DNA from: Actinoallomurus sp963799975
Lineage (GTDB): Bacteria; Actinomycetota; Actinomycetes; Streptosporangiales; Streptosporangiaceae
NCBI GenBank assembly: GCA_963799975.1
Contig: CAWCZF010000006.1
Coordinates: 2,728,001-2,792,000, forward strand
Reading direction: 5' to 3'
DNA: 64,000 nt
Shown: one piece after another, positions 16,626-25,550 of the stretch
Layout of the letters: each line of letters opens with the position of its first letter
Numbering within the stretch: position 1 is the first letter of the stretch
Position numbers and translations under genes: made by a program
Notes under the pieces: generated by a model
Seen by the model: the letters and a program-made list of their open reading frames with translations, nothing else
Told to the model about the DNA's origin: nothing
Database searches by the model: none

Positions 16626-18977
16626 ATGGACGCCGTCGAGCACGTGGACGCGGTGGTGGTCGGCTCGGGGTTCGGTGGCTCCGTCGCCGCCTACCGGCTG
16701 GCCGAGGCCGGGCAGGCGGTGGTCGTGCTGGAGCGCGGGCGCGACTATCCGCCCGGCAGCTTCGCCCGCACCCCGGCCGAGATGAGCCGCGCGTTCTGGG
16801 ACCCGACCGAGGGCCTCTACGGATTGTTCGACGTCTGGAGCTTCGGCGGATTCGACTCCGTCGTCTCCAGCGGGCTCGGCGGCGGCTCGCTCATCTACGC
16901 CAACGTCCTGCTGCGCAAGGACGAGCGCTGGTTCGTCAACGAGCAGGCGATGCCCGGCGGAGGCTACGAGAGCTGGCCGGTGACCCGCGCCGAGCTCGAT
17001 CCGCACTACGACGCCGTCGAGCGGATGCTCGGCGCCCGCCCCTACCCGCTCGACCACCCGGCCTTCGCCGCGACGCCCAAGACGCACGCGATGCAGGACG
17101 CCGCGGCCGAGCTCGGGCTCGAGTGGGGGCTGCCACCGCTCGCGGTCAGCTTCGCACCCGAGCCCTCGGCCCGGCCGGGTCTGGGCCTGCCGCTGGCCAT
17201 GCCCGCCTACGGCAACCTCCATGGCGACACGCCGCGCATGACGTGCCGGCTGTGCGGCGAGTGCAACATCGGCTGCAACGACGGCGCCAAGAACAGCCTC
17301 GACCACAACTACCTGTCCGCGGCGAAATACTATGGCGCCGACCTGCGCGTCCTGCACGAGGTTCAGGGCATCCGGCCCCGGCCCGAGGGCGGCTACGAGG
17401 TCGACTACGTCATCCACGACGTCGTGGACGAGTCACGCAAGCTGCCGCACTACACGATCTCGTGCGACCGCCTCGTGCTCGCCGCCGGCACCTACGGCAC
17501 GGCCTACCTCCTGCTGCGCGACCGCGAGCGGTTCCCCGCGCTGAGCGACACGATCGGCACCCGGTTCTCCGGAAACGGTGACCTGCTCACGTTCCTGCTC
17601 CGCGCCAAGGACCGCACCCGCCTGCGCGCACTCGACGCCAGCAAGGGCCCGGTCATCACGAGCATGATCCGGCTGCCCGACGAGCTCGACGGCGGCACCG
17701 GGCGCGGGGCCTACATCCAGGACGGCGGCTACCCGGCCTTCGTCAACTGGATGGTGGAGCAGGCCGACGTCCCGCACGAGATCGGCCGGGTGGTGCGGTT
17801 CGTGCTCGAACGATTCCGCGACTTCATCTCGAACGCGCCGGACAGCCGCACCTCCAAGGAGGTGTCGGACCTGATCGGCGACGGCGCCCTGTCGATGAGC
17901 TCACTGCCGTTGCTCGGCATGGGCCGCGACGTCCCGGACGGTGTGTTGCGGCTCCGGAGCAACCACCTCGACGTCGAGTGGAACGCCGACACCAGCGAGG
18001 CGTACTTCGAGCGCGTGCGCGTCACGATGGAGCGCATGGCGCACGTCCTCGGCGCGAGTTATGTGGACAATCCCATCTGGTTCCGCAAGCGGATCGTGAC
18101 CGTGCACCCGCTGGGCGGCGCGCCGATGGGCCGCCATCCGGGCGAGGGCGTCTGCGACCCGTGGGGCCAGGTGCACGGCCATCCGGGCCTCTACATCGCG
18201 GACGGCGCCGCACTGCCGGGACCGGTGGGCGCCAACCCGTCACTGACCATCGCGGCCCTCGCGGACCGCATGTCAACGCGCATGCTGGAGACGACCGGAC
18301 GCGTCCACGCGGGTCCGGTTTCGGGGGCGGTGAACGGCACGGCGGGCGAAGCGGAGACCAACGGGGGGCCTCCGGATCGCACGTCGTTGTCGTTCACCGA
18401 GGAGATGGCGGGGTTCTACGCCGACGAGGAGAACGCACCAGGACCGGGAGAGCAGTCGGGACGGGAGACCGGGCACGCGCTCGGTTTCCGGCTGACGATC
18501 ACGGTCGACGACGTGGAGCGTTTCCTCCGGGAGCCCGAGCACACCGCTCAGGCAGAGGGATGGATTGACGCCGCCGGCTGCGGGGGCCGGCGTCAAGTCG
18601 AGCGGGGCTGGTTCAACCTCTTCTCGCCGGGAGATGCGCCGGATCGCAAGCTCATGCGATACCGCCTGCACTTCACCGACGGAACGAACCGGCCCCGCAC
18701 CCTTTCGGGCTGGAAGGACATCCGCCGCCACCCGTCCACCCGCCTGTGGCCGGACACGACGACCCTCTACTTCCGCCTGCTCGACGGCCACGTGCCGAAC
18801 GGCGACGACGACACGGCCCGCATCCTCGGCGCCGGCATCCTCCACCTGGGCGTCGACGACTTCGCCCGCCAACTGACAACGTTCCACACAACGGGCCCGC
18901 ACGGCCTGAAGGCCCTCGAGAACTTCACCTCGTTCTTCCTCGGCGAACTGTGGGACCTCTACCGCCCAGCCCTCTGA
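16626..18977 (+). CDS. GMC oxidoreductase (cholesterol-oxidase-like) with C-terminal domain
   Basis: 783 residues. The N-terminal FAD site is GSGFGG (13-18) ending in VVVLERG, the GMC signature is SSGLGGGSLIYANV, and the C-terminal flavin/catalytic segment is TVHPLGGAPMG. A cluster CRLCGECNIGC (about residues 208-218) has the spacing of a small iron-sulfur or structural Cys site. Residues after about 575 form a separate beta-rich domain (SLSFTEEMAGFY to the end) of a kind that accompanies this oxidase branch. It probably oxidises a hydroxyl group of a sterol or lipid to a ketone. No Tat or Sec signal is seen, so it is cytoplasmic. It is co-transcribed with the upstream hydrolase. Confidence 0.87.
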   Translation: MDAVEHVDAVVVGSGFGGSVAAYRLAEAGQAVVVLERGRDYPPGSFARTPAEMSRAFWDPTEGLYGLFDVWSFGGFDSVVSSGLGGGSLIYANVLLRKDERWFVNEQAMPGGGYESWPVTRAELDPHYDAVERMLGARPYPLDHPAFAATPKTHAMQDAAAELGLEWGLPPLAVSFAPEPSARPGLGLPLAMPAYGNLHGDTPRMTCRLCGECNIGCNDGAKNSLDHNYLSAAKYYGADLRVLHEVQGIRPRPEGGYEVDYVIHDVVDESRKLPHYTISCDRLVLAAGTYGTAYLLLRDRERFPALSDTIGTRFSGNGDLLTFLLRAKDRTRLRALDASKGPVITSMIRLPDELDGGTGRGAYIQDGGYPAFVNWMVEQADVPHEIGRVVRFVLERFRDFISNAPDSRTSKEVSDLIGDGALSMSSLPLLGMGRDVPDGVLRLRSNHLDVEWNADTSEAYFERVRVTMERMAHVLGASYVDNPIWFRKRIVTVHPLGGAPMGRHPGEGVCDPWGQVHGHPGLYIADGAALPGPVGANPSLTIAALADRMSTRMLETTGRVHAGPVSGAVNGTAGEAETNGGPPDRTSLSFTEEMAGFYADEENAPGPGEQSGRETGHALGFRLTITVDDVERFLREPEHTAQAEGWIDAAGCGGRRQVERGWFNLFSPGDAPDRKLMRYRLHFTDGTNRPRTLSGWKDIRRHPSTRLWPDTTTLYFRLLDGHVPNGDDDTARILGAGILHLGVDDFARQLTTFHTTGPHGLKALENFTSFFLGELWDLYRPAL

Positions 18978-19248
18978 CCACCCCGGCAACGACGGCCCCG
19001 CGCGCAGGCGGCTGAGGGGGCGACGGCGGACGCGACCTACCGCTGCCCTGCTTCTGGGTGACGCGGCGCAGGGACCCGACTCGACGGTCCACTGGCCGCC
19101 CACACGACTCGATTGTCAGCTCTCCGCGCACACCGCGGTCCGCTCGCCGCACACCGGGTCTCCGAAGTACTCGCCGAAAATCGAGCGGATACGGCTGAGC
19201 TGCGGTGACGGCCGCCTACGGGTACGCGTCGCCTGGCTCACCGATCAC

Positions 19249-19560
19249 TCACTGAGGTGTGTTCTTCTGGCGTTCGAGGTGGCGATAGACGGTGAGACGG
19301 CTGACGCCATCCCCATTCGGCGATTTGGCCGACGGCGTAGCGGCGTTTGCCGGCGGGCCGGTCTCGTCGTACGTCTGCCGGGCGATGGCGACCTGGCGGG
19401 GGCCGAGTCTGGGTTTCTGTCCGACGGTGCGGCCCCGGGCGCCGGCCAGGCCGTCCATGGTGCGTTCTGACCTGAGGGAGTGCTCGAACTCGGTGATGGC
19501 CCCGAGGATCTGGAAGAACATCCCGGCCAGCCCGCCACGGTGAGGCGTCGTGTTGTGCAC
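19249..19560 (-). pseudogene. Remnant of serine recombinase (resolvase/invertase), C-terminal part
   Basis: Only the 3' third of a Pin/resolvase-type serine recombinase is recognisable. GLAGMFFQILGAITEFEHSL is the conserved long helix after the catalytic domain, then SERTMDGLAGARGRT, GQKPRLGPRQVAIARQTYDE, and a helix-turn-helix GVSRLTVYRHLERQ. Two frame changes split the last 40 codons: KRRYAVGQIAEWG is in another frame. The catalytic Ser domain is absent. This is a decayed mobile-element trace lying directly downstream of the MmyB-type regulator. Confidence 0.85.
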
Positions 19561-19595
19561 AGCTACCTGGAAAACCCTTTCTCGACGAGGGTGTC

Positions 19596-20471
19596 TTATG
19601 AACGTTCGTTCGCGGACGTTCGCGTCGCGTCGGCGTCGTGCCGGTGCTGCGGGCCGAGCACGCGCAGCATGTCCAGCGCCTCGGTCCCACCGGGCGGCGG
19701 GGTGAAGACCCGCAGCCGCTGGTCCGCCGCCGGCGTCGCCAGCACCTCGCAGTCGAACTCGATCCTGCCCAGTTCGGGATGCATGAGCCGGTACGGGTGC
19801 GACGTGCGCACCGCGACTTCGTGCCGGTCCCAGAGCCCCACGAACTCGGCGCTGACCGCGCGGAGCCGCGCGACAAGTGCGCGGGATGCCACGTCGTTCC
19901 CGCGGTGGGCCACCGCGGCGCGCAGGTCGGCGACCAACTGCCGAGCGTGCTCCTCGTGTTCTTCCGCCGCGAAGTGGCTCCGCACGTCCGGCTCGGTGAA
20001 CCAGCGCAACACGATGTTGCGGTCTTCCTGTGCCACCGTACACACACACCCGAACAACGCCTTCGCCATGTCGTTCTGCGCCAGCAGGTCGCCCAGATCG
20101 CTAAGGACCTGGACCGGAACGCCGTCGAGCTGGTCGAGGAGGTAAAGCATGCTCGGCCGCAGATACTCCCCGGCGCGCGCCCCCTCCGGCGGGCGGTGCC
20201 CGGCGAGCAGGTAAAGGTGGTCCCGCTCATCGGTGGTCAGCCGCAGCGCGCGTGTCAGAGCGGCCAGCATCTGAATCGAGGGCTGCGGGCTCCTCGCCTG
20301 CTCGAGACGCATGTAATAGTCGGCCGACATCCTGGCGAGCGACGCGACCTCCTCGCGGCGCAGTCCCGGCGTGCGCCGCCTCGGTCCTTCGACCAGCCCG
20401 ACGTCTCGTGGACTCAGTCGCTCCCGGGACCGGCGCAGGAAATCGGCGAGGTCGTCGCGGTGCATGCCCAT
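19596..20471 (-). CDS. XRE-family regulator with MmyB-type ligand domain
   Basis: 291 residues from ATG 20471; a start at 20465 or one further upstream is possible, as no ribosome site is clear. The N-terminal helix-turn-helix starts at RRSRERLSPRDVGL and continues with TPGLRREEVASLARMSADYY. The C-terminal MmyB-like domain shows RPSMLYLLDQLDGVPVQVLS, NDMAKALFG and HPELGRIEFDCEVL. Such regulators commonly stand divergent from an oxidoreductase they control, as here with the quinone oxidoreductase at 20620. The C-terminal end runs close to the recombinase remnant. Confidence 0.9.
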   Translation of the reverse strand: MGMHRDDLADFLRRSRERLSPRDVGLVEGPRRRTPGLRREEVASLARMSADYYMRLEQARSPQPSIQMLAALTRALRLTTDERDHLYLLAGHRPPEGARAGEYLRPSMLYLLDQLDGVPVQVLSDLGDLLAQNDMAKALFGCVCTVAQEDRNIVLRWFTEPDVRSHFAAEEHEEHARQLVADLRAAVAHRGNDVASRALVARLRAVSAEFVGLWDRHEVAVRTSHPYRLMHPELGRIEFDCEVLATPAADQRLRVFTPPPGGTEALDMLRVLGPQHRHDADATRTSANERS

Positions 20472-20619
20472 ATCGGTAGTGATACCAGCGTTCGCCAAAC
20501 GCATCCTCGGACCGCCGATCCTAGGGATACCGCTCCGTTCCTGAGCCGCCGCCGACGAAGGCATAGTCGCAGTAAGGCGGTCAAGGGCCTGTCCGAACAA
20601 GGAGAACGGTGATCATACG

Positions 20620-21537
20620 ATGAAGGCGGTGCGGTTCCACGAGTACGGCGGGATCGATGTCCTGCGGGTGGAGGAGGTGGAGCGTCCGGCACCCGGCCCT
20701 GGGCAGGTGCTGGTCGAGGTCCGCGCCGCGGGGATCCAGCCCGGCGAGGTGATGATCCGGAAGGGCGCGCGGCACGGGCGCTGGCCGGCGAGGTTCCCCT
20801 CCGGACAGGGCAGTGATCTGGCCGGCGTCGTGGTGGAGACGGGTTCGCAGGCGCGCGGCTTCGCGGTGGGTGAGGAGGTCCTCGGCTTCACCCACAACAG
20901 GGCGAGCCACGCTGAGTTCGTCGTGGTCGACGACGTGGATCTGACTCTGCGGCCGGAGGGGCTTTCCTGGGAGGTGTCCGGGTCGTTGTACGTGGCCGGC
21001 ACGACCGCGTACGCCGCTGTGTTCGCGGTCGATCCCGGGCCGGGCGACACAGTCGTGGTGTCCGGTGCGGCTGGTGGCGTGGGGTCCCTTGCCGTGCAGC
21101 TCGCGCGGCGGCGCGGCGCCACGGTGATCGGGCTGGCGAGCAACGCGAACCACGCCTGGTTGAAAGATCGCGGTGTCATCCCGGTCGAGTACGGGGAGAG
21201 TGTGGCCGAACGGATACGGCAGGCGTGCGGCGGGAAGGTCGACGCATTCATCGACACGTTCGGGTACGGCTACGTGGAGCTGGCCGTGGAGCTGGGTGTG
21301 CGGCCGGAACGGATCAACACGATCCGCGACTGGCAGGCCGCGGCCAAGGTCGGTGCGCGGACCTACGGAGAAGGTGCGGCGGCGTGCGCGGTCGTGGTCG
21401 GCGAGCTGGCCAGGCTCGCCGCGCGCGGGGAGCTTAGGGTGCCGATCGCCCGCACCTACCCGCTGGAGCGGGTGCGGGACGCGTTCCGCGACTTGGAGCG
21501 GGGGCATACCCACGGCAAGATCGTGCTCCGACCCTAG
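20620..21537 (+). CDS. NADP-dependent quinone-oxidoreductase-like MDR enzyme
   Basis: 305 residues, medium-chain dehydrogenase/reductase fold without the zinc ligands, typical of quinone oxidoreductases. The N-terminal part has MKAVRFHEYGGIDVLRVEEV and the cofactor loop is VVVSGAAGGVGSLAVQLARR. The ribosome site AAGGAG is about 14 bases before the ATG. It is divergent from the MmyB-type regulator, the usual context for this family. It probably reduces quinones or alpha,beta-unsaturated carbonyls with NADPH. It converges on the GlcD-like gene. Confidence 0.88.
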   Translation: MKAVRFHEYGGIDVLRVEEVERPAPGPGQVLVEVRAAGIQPGEVMIRKGARHGRWPARFPSGQGSDLAGVVVETGSQARGFAVGEEVLGFTHNRASHAEFVVVDDVDLTLRPEGLSWEVSGSLYVAGTTAYAAVFAVDPGPGDTVVVSGAAGGVGSLAVQLARRRGATVIGLASNANHAWLKDRGVIPVEYGESVAERIRQACGGKVDAFIDTFGYGYVELAVELGVRPERINTIRDWQAAAKVGARTYGEGAAACAVVVGELARLAARGELRVPIARTYPLERVRDAFRDLERGHTHGKIVLRP

Positions 21538-21668
21538 CCGGGCAGGGGTACGGCCTGGTGCACTCGCGACTGGCACCGCATCGGAAGCGAGGCAGGGCAG
21601 GGCGTCCACTCTTCTCTGCGGATCAGCGGTGATGGGCGAGGGGCGGTCCCTGGACTGCCTGACTGCCC

Positions 21669-23054
21669 TCACGGGTTCGGGGTGAAGACCTTTCCCGGGT
21701 TGAAGATGCCGGCCGGGTCGAGGGCTTGCTTGATCGCGCGGTGCATGTCGAGGACGACCGGGCCGGCCTCCTCTGCGAGACCTCGGCGTTTCAGGAGGCC
21801 CACGCCGTGTTCGCCGGTGACGGTGCCGCCGATCGCGATCGCCTCGTCGACGATCCGCTCGAATGCCGCCTGCGCGCGTTCGCGCGCCGCGTCGTCGTCC
21901 GGGGAGGTGATCATCAGCGGGTGCAGGTTGCCGTCCCCTGCGTGGGCGACGTTGGCGATGTGAATGTCGTGGTCCTTGGCGATCCGCTCGATCCGGGCGA
22001 GCATCTCGGGCACCAGCATGCGCGGGACGCAGATGTCCTCGGTGAGGACCGGGCCGAGGCGCTCCACGGCCGGGTACGCCAGTCGGCGGGCCGCGAACAG
22101 TGCTTCCGCCTCCTCCGGGTCCGTCGACCGGGTGCTCCAGGTCGCGCCGGCCGACTCGAAGCAGGCCAGCATCGCGTCCGTCTCCTCCTCGCCGGCCTGG
22201 CCCGGAGCGTCACAACGGCCCAGGAGCAGAACGTCGCCGCCGTCCGCGAGGCCCATGTGCCGCCACTCGTCCACCGCGCGCAGGCAGTGGCGGTCGATCA
22301 GCTCCAGCGCGCTGGGCACGACCCCGGCCGCGGTGACCGCCGCGACCGCCTGGCCGGCGGCGACGAGCGAGTCGAAGTACCCCACGACCGTACGCTCGGC
22401 GGCGCGGCGGCCTCGCAGCCGTACGGTGATCTCGGTGATGATCCCCAAGGTGCCCTCGGAGCCGACCATCAACCCGGCCAGGTCGTACCCGGCGACGCCC
22501 TTGGCGGTACGGCGGCCCAGGCGCACCACCTCGCCGCGGCCCACGACCGCCTCCATGCCGAGCACGTAGTCGCGCGTGACCCCGTACTTCACACAACACA
22601 GCCCGCCCGCGTTCGTCGCGACGTTGCCGCCGATCGTCGACCACGGCGCGCTCGCCGGATCCGGCGGGTACCAGAGGTCCCGCTCCGCGCAGGCGGCCCG
22701 CAGATCGTCGTTGACCACACCGGGCTGCACGACGGCGAGGCGCTCGTCCGGGTCAACGGCGATGATCGCGTTCATCGCCTCGAAGGAGACGACCACGCAG
22801 CCGTCCAGCGCGTTGGCACCCCCGGAGAGCCCCGTACCCGCTCCGCGGGCGACGATCGGCACGCCGCGCTCGGCGCACCGGGCGACGATCTCGCGAACCT
22901 CGGCCGTCTCATGCGGCCGTACGAGCGCCACCGGTATCCCGTAGGGCGCCCACTCCGCCTCGTCATGGGAATAGGACGCCAGCACGTCCGCGTCCCGCAC
23001 CACCCGGCCGGCCGGCAGCACGCGCTCCAGCTCGGCCACCACGTCTCCGGACAT
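21669..23054 (-). CDS. FAD-linked oxidase, GlcD-like (2-hydroxyacid dehydrogenase)
   Basis: 461 residues from the ATG at 23054; a GTG three codons upstream is possible. The FAD-binding PCMH part shows VPIVARGAGTGLSGGANA and IGGNVATNAGGLCCVKYG, and the C-terminal FAD-oxidase part shows ANVAHAGDGNLHPLM and TGEHGVGLLKR. This is the glycolate/D-lactate oxidase subunit family. There is no GlcE or GlcF partner next to it, so it probably acts alone as a D-2-hydroxyacid dehydrogenase. It is convergent with the quinone oxidoreductase, with 131 bp between the stops. Confidence 0.9.
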   Translation of the reverse strand: MSGDVVAELERVLPAGRVVRDADVLASYSHDEAEWAPYGIPVALVRPHETAEVREIVARCAERGVPIVARGAGTGLSGGANALDGCVVVSFEAMNAIIAVDPDERLAVVQPGVVNDDLRAACAERDLWYPPDPASAPWSTIGGNVATNAGGLCCVKYGVTRDYVLGMEAVVGRGEVVRLGRRTAKGVAGYDLAGLMVGSEGTLGIITEITVRLRGRRAAERTVVGYFDSLVAAGQAVAAVTAAGVVPSALELIDRHCLRAVDEWRHMGLADGGDVLLLGRCDAPGQAGEEETDAMLACFESAGATWSTRSTDPEEAEALFAARRLAYPAVERLGPVLTEDICVPRMLVPEMLARIERIAKDHDIHIANVAHAGDGNLHPLMITSPDDDAARERAQAAFERIVDEAIAIGGTVTGEHGVGLLKRRGLAEEAGPVVLDMHRAIKQALDPAGIFNPGKVFTPNP

Positions 23055-23286
23055 CACCGCCACACCTTATTCGACCGGAATCCACCCACGCCGGGCCCCG
23101 ATCAGCTCTGATGACGAAGACCGTGCTCGTCGGGGGCTGGTGGGCTCTGCCGTGGCTCCGGTACCCGTTCGAGTGCGGCCGTTCGGCTCCAGGCCGCAGC
23201 CTGGTCTCCTGCACCGCAGCCCACCGGGACGCGCCGCCCCTGGTGGCGCGCGGCGGCACGGGGTGTTCGGCTGCGGATGAGGGCGG

Positions 23287-23889
23287 TCAGGGGGTGGTGA
23301 AGGCCGGGTTGGTCCGCATTCGGCCGACGCGGCGGGGCTTGCGGCGGGTGGTGGTGCGTACCTCCGGTGCACGGTGTTCGAGCGCGGCGCGAAGTTGGGC
23401 GCGGCCGCGGTGGATCCGGCTGCGTACGGTGCCCATCTTGACGCCTAGGGTCGCGGCGATCTCCTCGTAGGAGAGACCCTCGATGTCGCACAGGACCACC
23501 GCGGCGCGGTATTCCGGGGCGAGGGCGTCGAGTGCGGTCTGGATGTCTCCGTCGAGGTGCTGGTCGTCGTACGCCTGGGCGGGGCTCGGCTCGCGTCCGC
23601 GGAGGCGTTCGGCCGCGTCGTCGCCGAGGCCCTCGAAGCGGATGCGCTGCTTGCGGCGTACCTGGTCGAGGAAGAGGTTGGTCGTGATGCGGTGCAGCCA
23701 GCCCTCGAACGTTCCGGGGGTGTAGTTCGAGAGGGAACGGAACACGCGCACGAAGACCTCCTGCGTGAGGTCCTCGGCATCGTGCTGGTTCCCGGTCAGC
23801 CGATATGCCAGGCGGTAGACGCGCGCTGAGTGCTCACGCACGATCCCGTCCCAGCTGGGCGGCGTCCATGCCGCCGTGTCAACCTTCAC
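23287..23889 (-). CDS. sigE: ECF sigma factor, SigE-like
   Basis: 200 residues from a GTG. It closely matches the actinobacterial SigE group: HSARVYRLAYRLTGNQHDAE with DLTQEVFVRVFRSL (region 2), GTFEGWLHRITTNLFLDQVR, and region 4 YRAAVVLCDIEGLSYEEIAA with LGVKMGTVRSRIHRGRAQLR. SigE directs the envelope-stress response. In Mycobacterium and Streptomyces an anti-sigma gene, htrA and tatB usually follow; here the downstream neighbour is the unrelated GlcD-like gene 232 bp away. The basic C-terminal tail (RRKPRRVGRMR) is longer than the core family. Confidence 0.88.
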   Translation of the reverse strand: MKVDTAAWTPPSWDGIVREHSARVYRLAYRLTGNQHDAEDLTQEVFVRVFRSLSNYTPGTFEGWLHRITTNLFLDQVRRKQRIRFEGLGDDAAERLRGREPSPAQAYDDQHLDGDIQTALDALAPEYRAAVVLCDIEGLSYEEIAATLGVKMGTVRSRIHRGRAQLRAALEHRAPEVRTTTRRKPRRVGRMRTNPAFTTP

Positions 23890-24257
23890 CTGTCACCCCC
23901 GAAAACGGTGTGTACATCAGAGTCTTGCCTGCGGGAGGTAAGGGCGATGTAAGGCCGCCGTTTCTCTCTCACGATCTCCAGCATGTCAGCGCCGACCTCC
24001 CGCAACGTCGCCCGCCAGGCGGGTATTCAGATGCTCCTCGTCCACCGCGGGACGGAGGGGAACCGCACGCCCGTTCATCCTTGGGACGTAGGGGCGTGTA
24101 CTTCCCCCCATCCACGACCTACGACGCCCGGAGCATGGAGGTTCAGCACGACGCGGACCGGCTTCGGGTACGGGCACAGGTCGGCGGGTCTCGTGAGGCC
24201 GATGGGAGTCGTGGGCGCTGCGGTAGGCCGGACCCTGCGGCCCGGCCCTGTGATGGG
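23890..24257. other. 368-bp intergenic region upstream of sigE
   Basis: This lies between sigE and tRNA-Asn, both leftward. It must hold the sigE promoter and probably the end of the tRNA transcript. No convincing gene, hairpin or palindrome stands out. Confidence 0.4.
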
Positions 24258-24330
24258 CTCCCCCGACTGGACTCGAACCAGTAACCTGCCGGTTAACAGC
24301 CGGCTGCTCTGCCAATTGAGCTACGGAGGA
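24258..24330 (-). tRNA. tRNA-Asn (GUU)
   Basis: The 73-base cloverleaf on the minus strand has acceptor TCCTCCG/CGGGGGA, D arm GCTC/GAGC, anticodon stem GCCGG/CCGGC with loop CTGTTAA, T arm ACTGG/CCAGT with loop TTCGAGT, and discriminator G. Anticodon GTT reads Asn codons. CCA is not encoded. Confidence 0.97.
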
Positions 24331-24465
24331 TCGCGCGAGGCGGCCGCATCATGCTCCGGACGTCCTAGCGGTCTCCAAGGTTAGCGCATTCCGGAGGTGC
24401 TCGTTTCCTCCCGACTGTCAGGGCGGACGGGGGGTATGTCTAGGACGACGGCAGAGGAGATGGCC

Positions 24466-24729
24466 ATGAAGTATCGCTTTGGGTTGCTCACCGGAGCAGC
24501 CGTCGGCTACGTGCTGGGCACTCGCGCCGGGCGCGAGCGCTATGAGCAGATCAAGCGGCTCTCCCGGCGCGTCTCGGAGAATCCGACGGTCCAGGAGGCC
24601 GCCGGGATCATGCGTGCGCGCGCCGGTGAACTGGCCGGTACGGCCAAGCAGAAGGTCGGCGACAGGGTTTCCGACAAGGTGCCCGGCGTCCGGCGCGACC
24701 ATCACGACACCACGGCCGACATCAGCTGA
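24466..24729 (+). CDS. Small YtxH-like membrane-associated protein
   Basis: 87 residues from the ATG at 24466, chosen because GAGGAG lies six bases upstream. A short hydrophobic N-terminal segment with the pattern GLLTGAAVGYVLGTRAGRER is typical of YtxH-like actinobacterial proteins. It is followed by a helical, charged part (YEQIKRLSRRV, VQEAAGIMRARAGELAGTAK). It probably associates with the membrane or envelope; the function is unknown. A GC-rich hairpin follows it. Confidence 0.75.
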   Translation: MKYRFGLLTGAAVGYVLGTRAGRERYEQIKRLSRRVSENPTVQEAAGIMRARAGELAGTAKQKVGDRVSDKVPGVRRDHHDTTADIS

Positions 24730-25044
24730 TATCGGTTGGCATAAGACAGGAACAAGTTAGGAAAGAGTCCCCTCGGCGGAAGGCCGCGGCCCGTTGAACG
24801 GGCGCGGCACTGCCGCGTGGCACTGCCGCATTCCCTGCGACTCAGCCTCGGCGGGTCGAACGTGGGTGGCTCGGCGTCGACGACGCGGACGCGGCGGCGC
24901 CAGCCCGCCCGGCAAGGGCAGTCGCCATCGAGACCGCGTGTGGCCGGTCAGGTGCCCGCAAGCGTTCGCTCGCGCCGCGAGGTATCCGAGCGCGGTCGCC
25001 GCCTCCGAGCAGGGCGAGTCCCGTCACGACGCCCGGGCAGGGCG
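24730..25044. other. 315-bp intergenic region
   Basis: This lies between the rightward YtxH-like gene and the leftward gene ending at 25045. It contains the hairpin at 24783-24808 and a short direct repeat GGCACTGCCGC just after it (from 24806 and from 24820). No coding frame is supported. Confidence 0.45.
24783..24808. terminator. Probable terminator hairpin
   Basis: GCCGCGGCCCGTT pairs with AACGGGCGCGGC around a 1-base loop, with one bulged G. It lies about 55 bp downstream of the YtxH-like gene and before a convergent gene, so it may serve both. There is no T-run, which is usual in this GC range. Confidence 0.55.
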
Positions 25045-25509
25045 CTAGAGGCCGGTCTGGCGGCGGATGTCCTCCATCGCCTGTTCGGCCTCGGCCAGGA
25101 GGCCGGGGTCGGACGGGTCCAGGCCCGTGTCGAAGACCAGGGTCCACCTCGGCTCGGCGCCGCGTCTCGCCGGGCGGCGGGCCGTGATGCGCACCCCGCC
25201 CTCCCGCAGCTTCACGTGCGTGCTGACCACGACCGTCGAGGTCACCCGTTCGCGTACCGTCTCCGGGACCGAGCCGGGCACCGACAGCCGCACCGTGTGC
25301 CGGGCTCCCCCGACCTCGCGTACGACCAGCAGGCCGTCCTTCCAGGCCGCCTGCTCCACCCGCTCCCACGGCAGGCGCACGAAGCGGGTGTCGCCTGGAA
25401 AGTGCAGCGCGCTGTCGGTCGCGACCGTCTCGCCGCTGACCGCAAGAACCCGTTCGCCCTTGTCGAGGGTCATGCCCTCCGGCAGGGTGCGCCGCCGTGT
25501 CAGTCGCAT
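25045..25509 (-). CDS. Conserved hypothetical protein, PH-like fold suspected
   Basis: 154 residues, no signal or membrane helix. The order of short beta strands (KGERVLAVSGETVATDSALH, RFVRLPWERVEQAAWKDGLL, VVREVGGARHTVRLSVPG) suggests a PH-like beta barrel of the kind seen in actinobacterial hypotheticals. The second half is a single helix (LLAEAEQAMEDIRRQTGL). I do not know a function. It is followed 41 bp upstream on the same strand by the frameshifted glycosidase gene and may be co-transcribed with it. Confidence 0.65.
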   Translation of the reverse strand: MRLTRRRTLPEGMTLDKGERVLAVSGETVATDSALHFPGDTRFVRLPWERVEQAAWKDGLLVVREVGGARHTVRLSVPGSVPETVRERVTSTVVVSTHVKLREGGVRITARRPARRGAEPRWTLVFDTGLDPSDPGLLAEAEQAMEDIRRQTGL

Positions 25510-25550
25510 GCCGTCACGCTATCGGCCCAGGCCATACCAAAACGAACCTG

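Noticed and set aside
18978..19248. Possible gene in the gap after the GMC oxidoreductase
   Set aside because: Short open frames exist on both strands but none has a start with a ribosome site or a family motif.
23055..23286. Possible anti-sigma gene downstream of sigE
   Set aside because: No HxxxCxxC zinc-anti-sigma motif or helix was found in any frame of the 232-bp gap.
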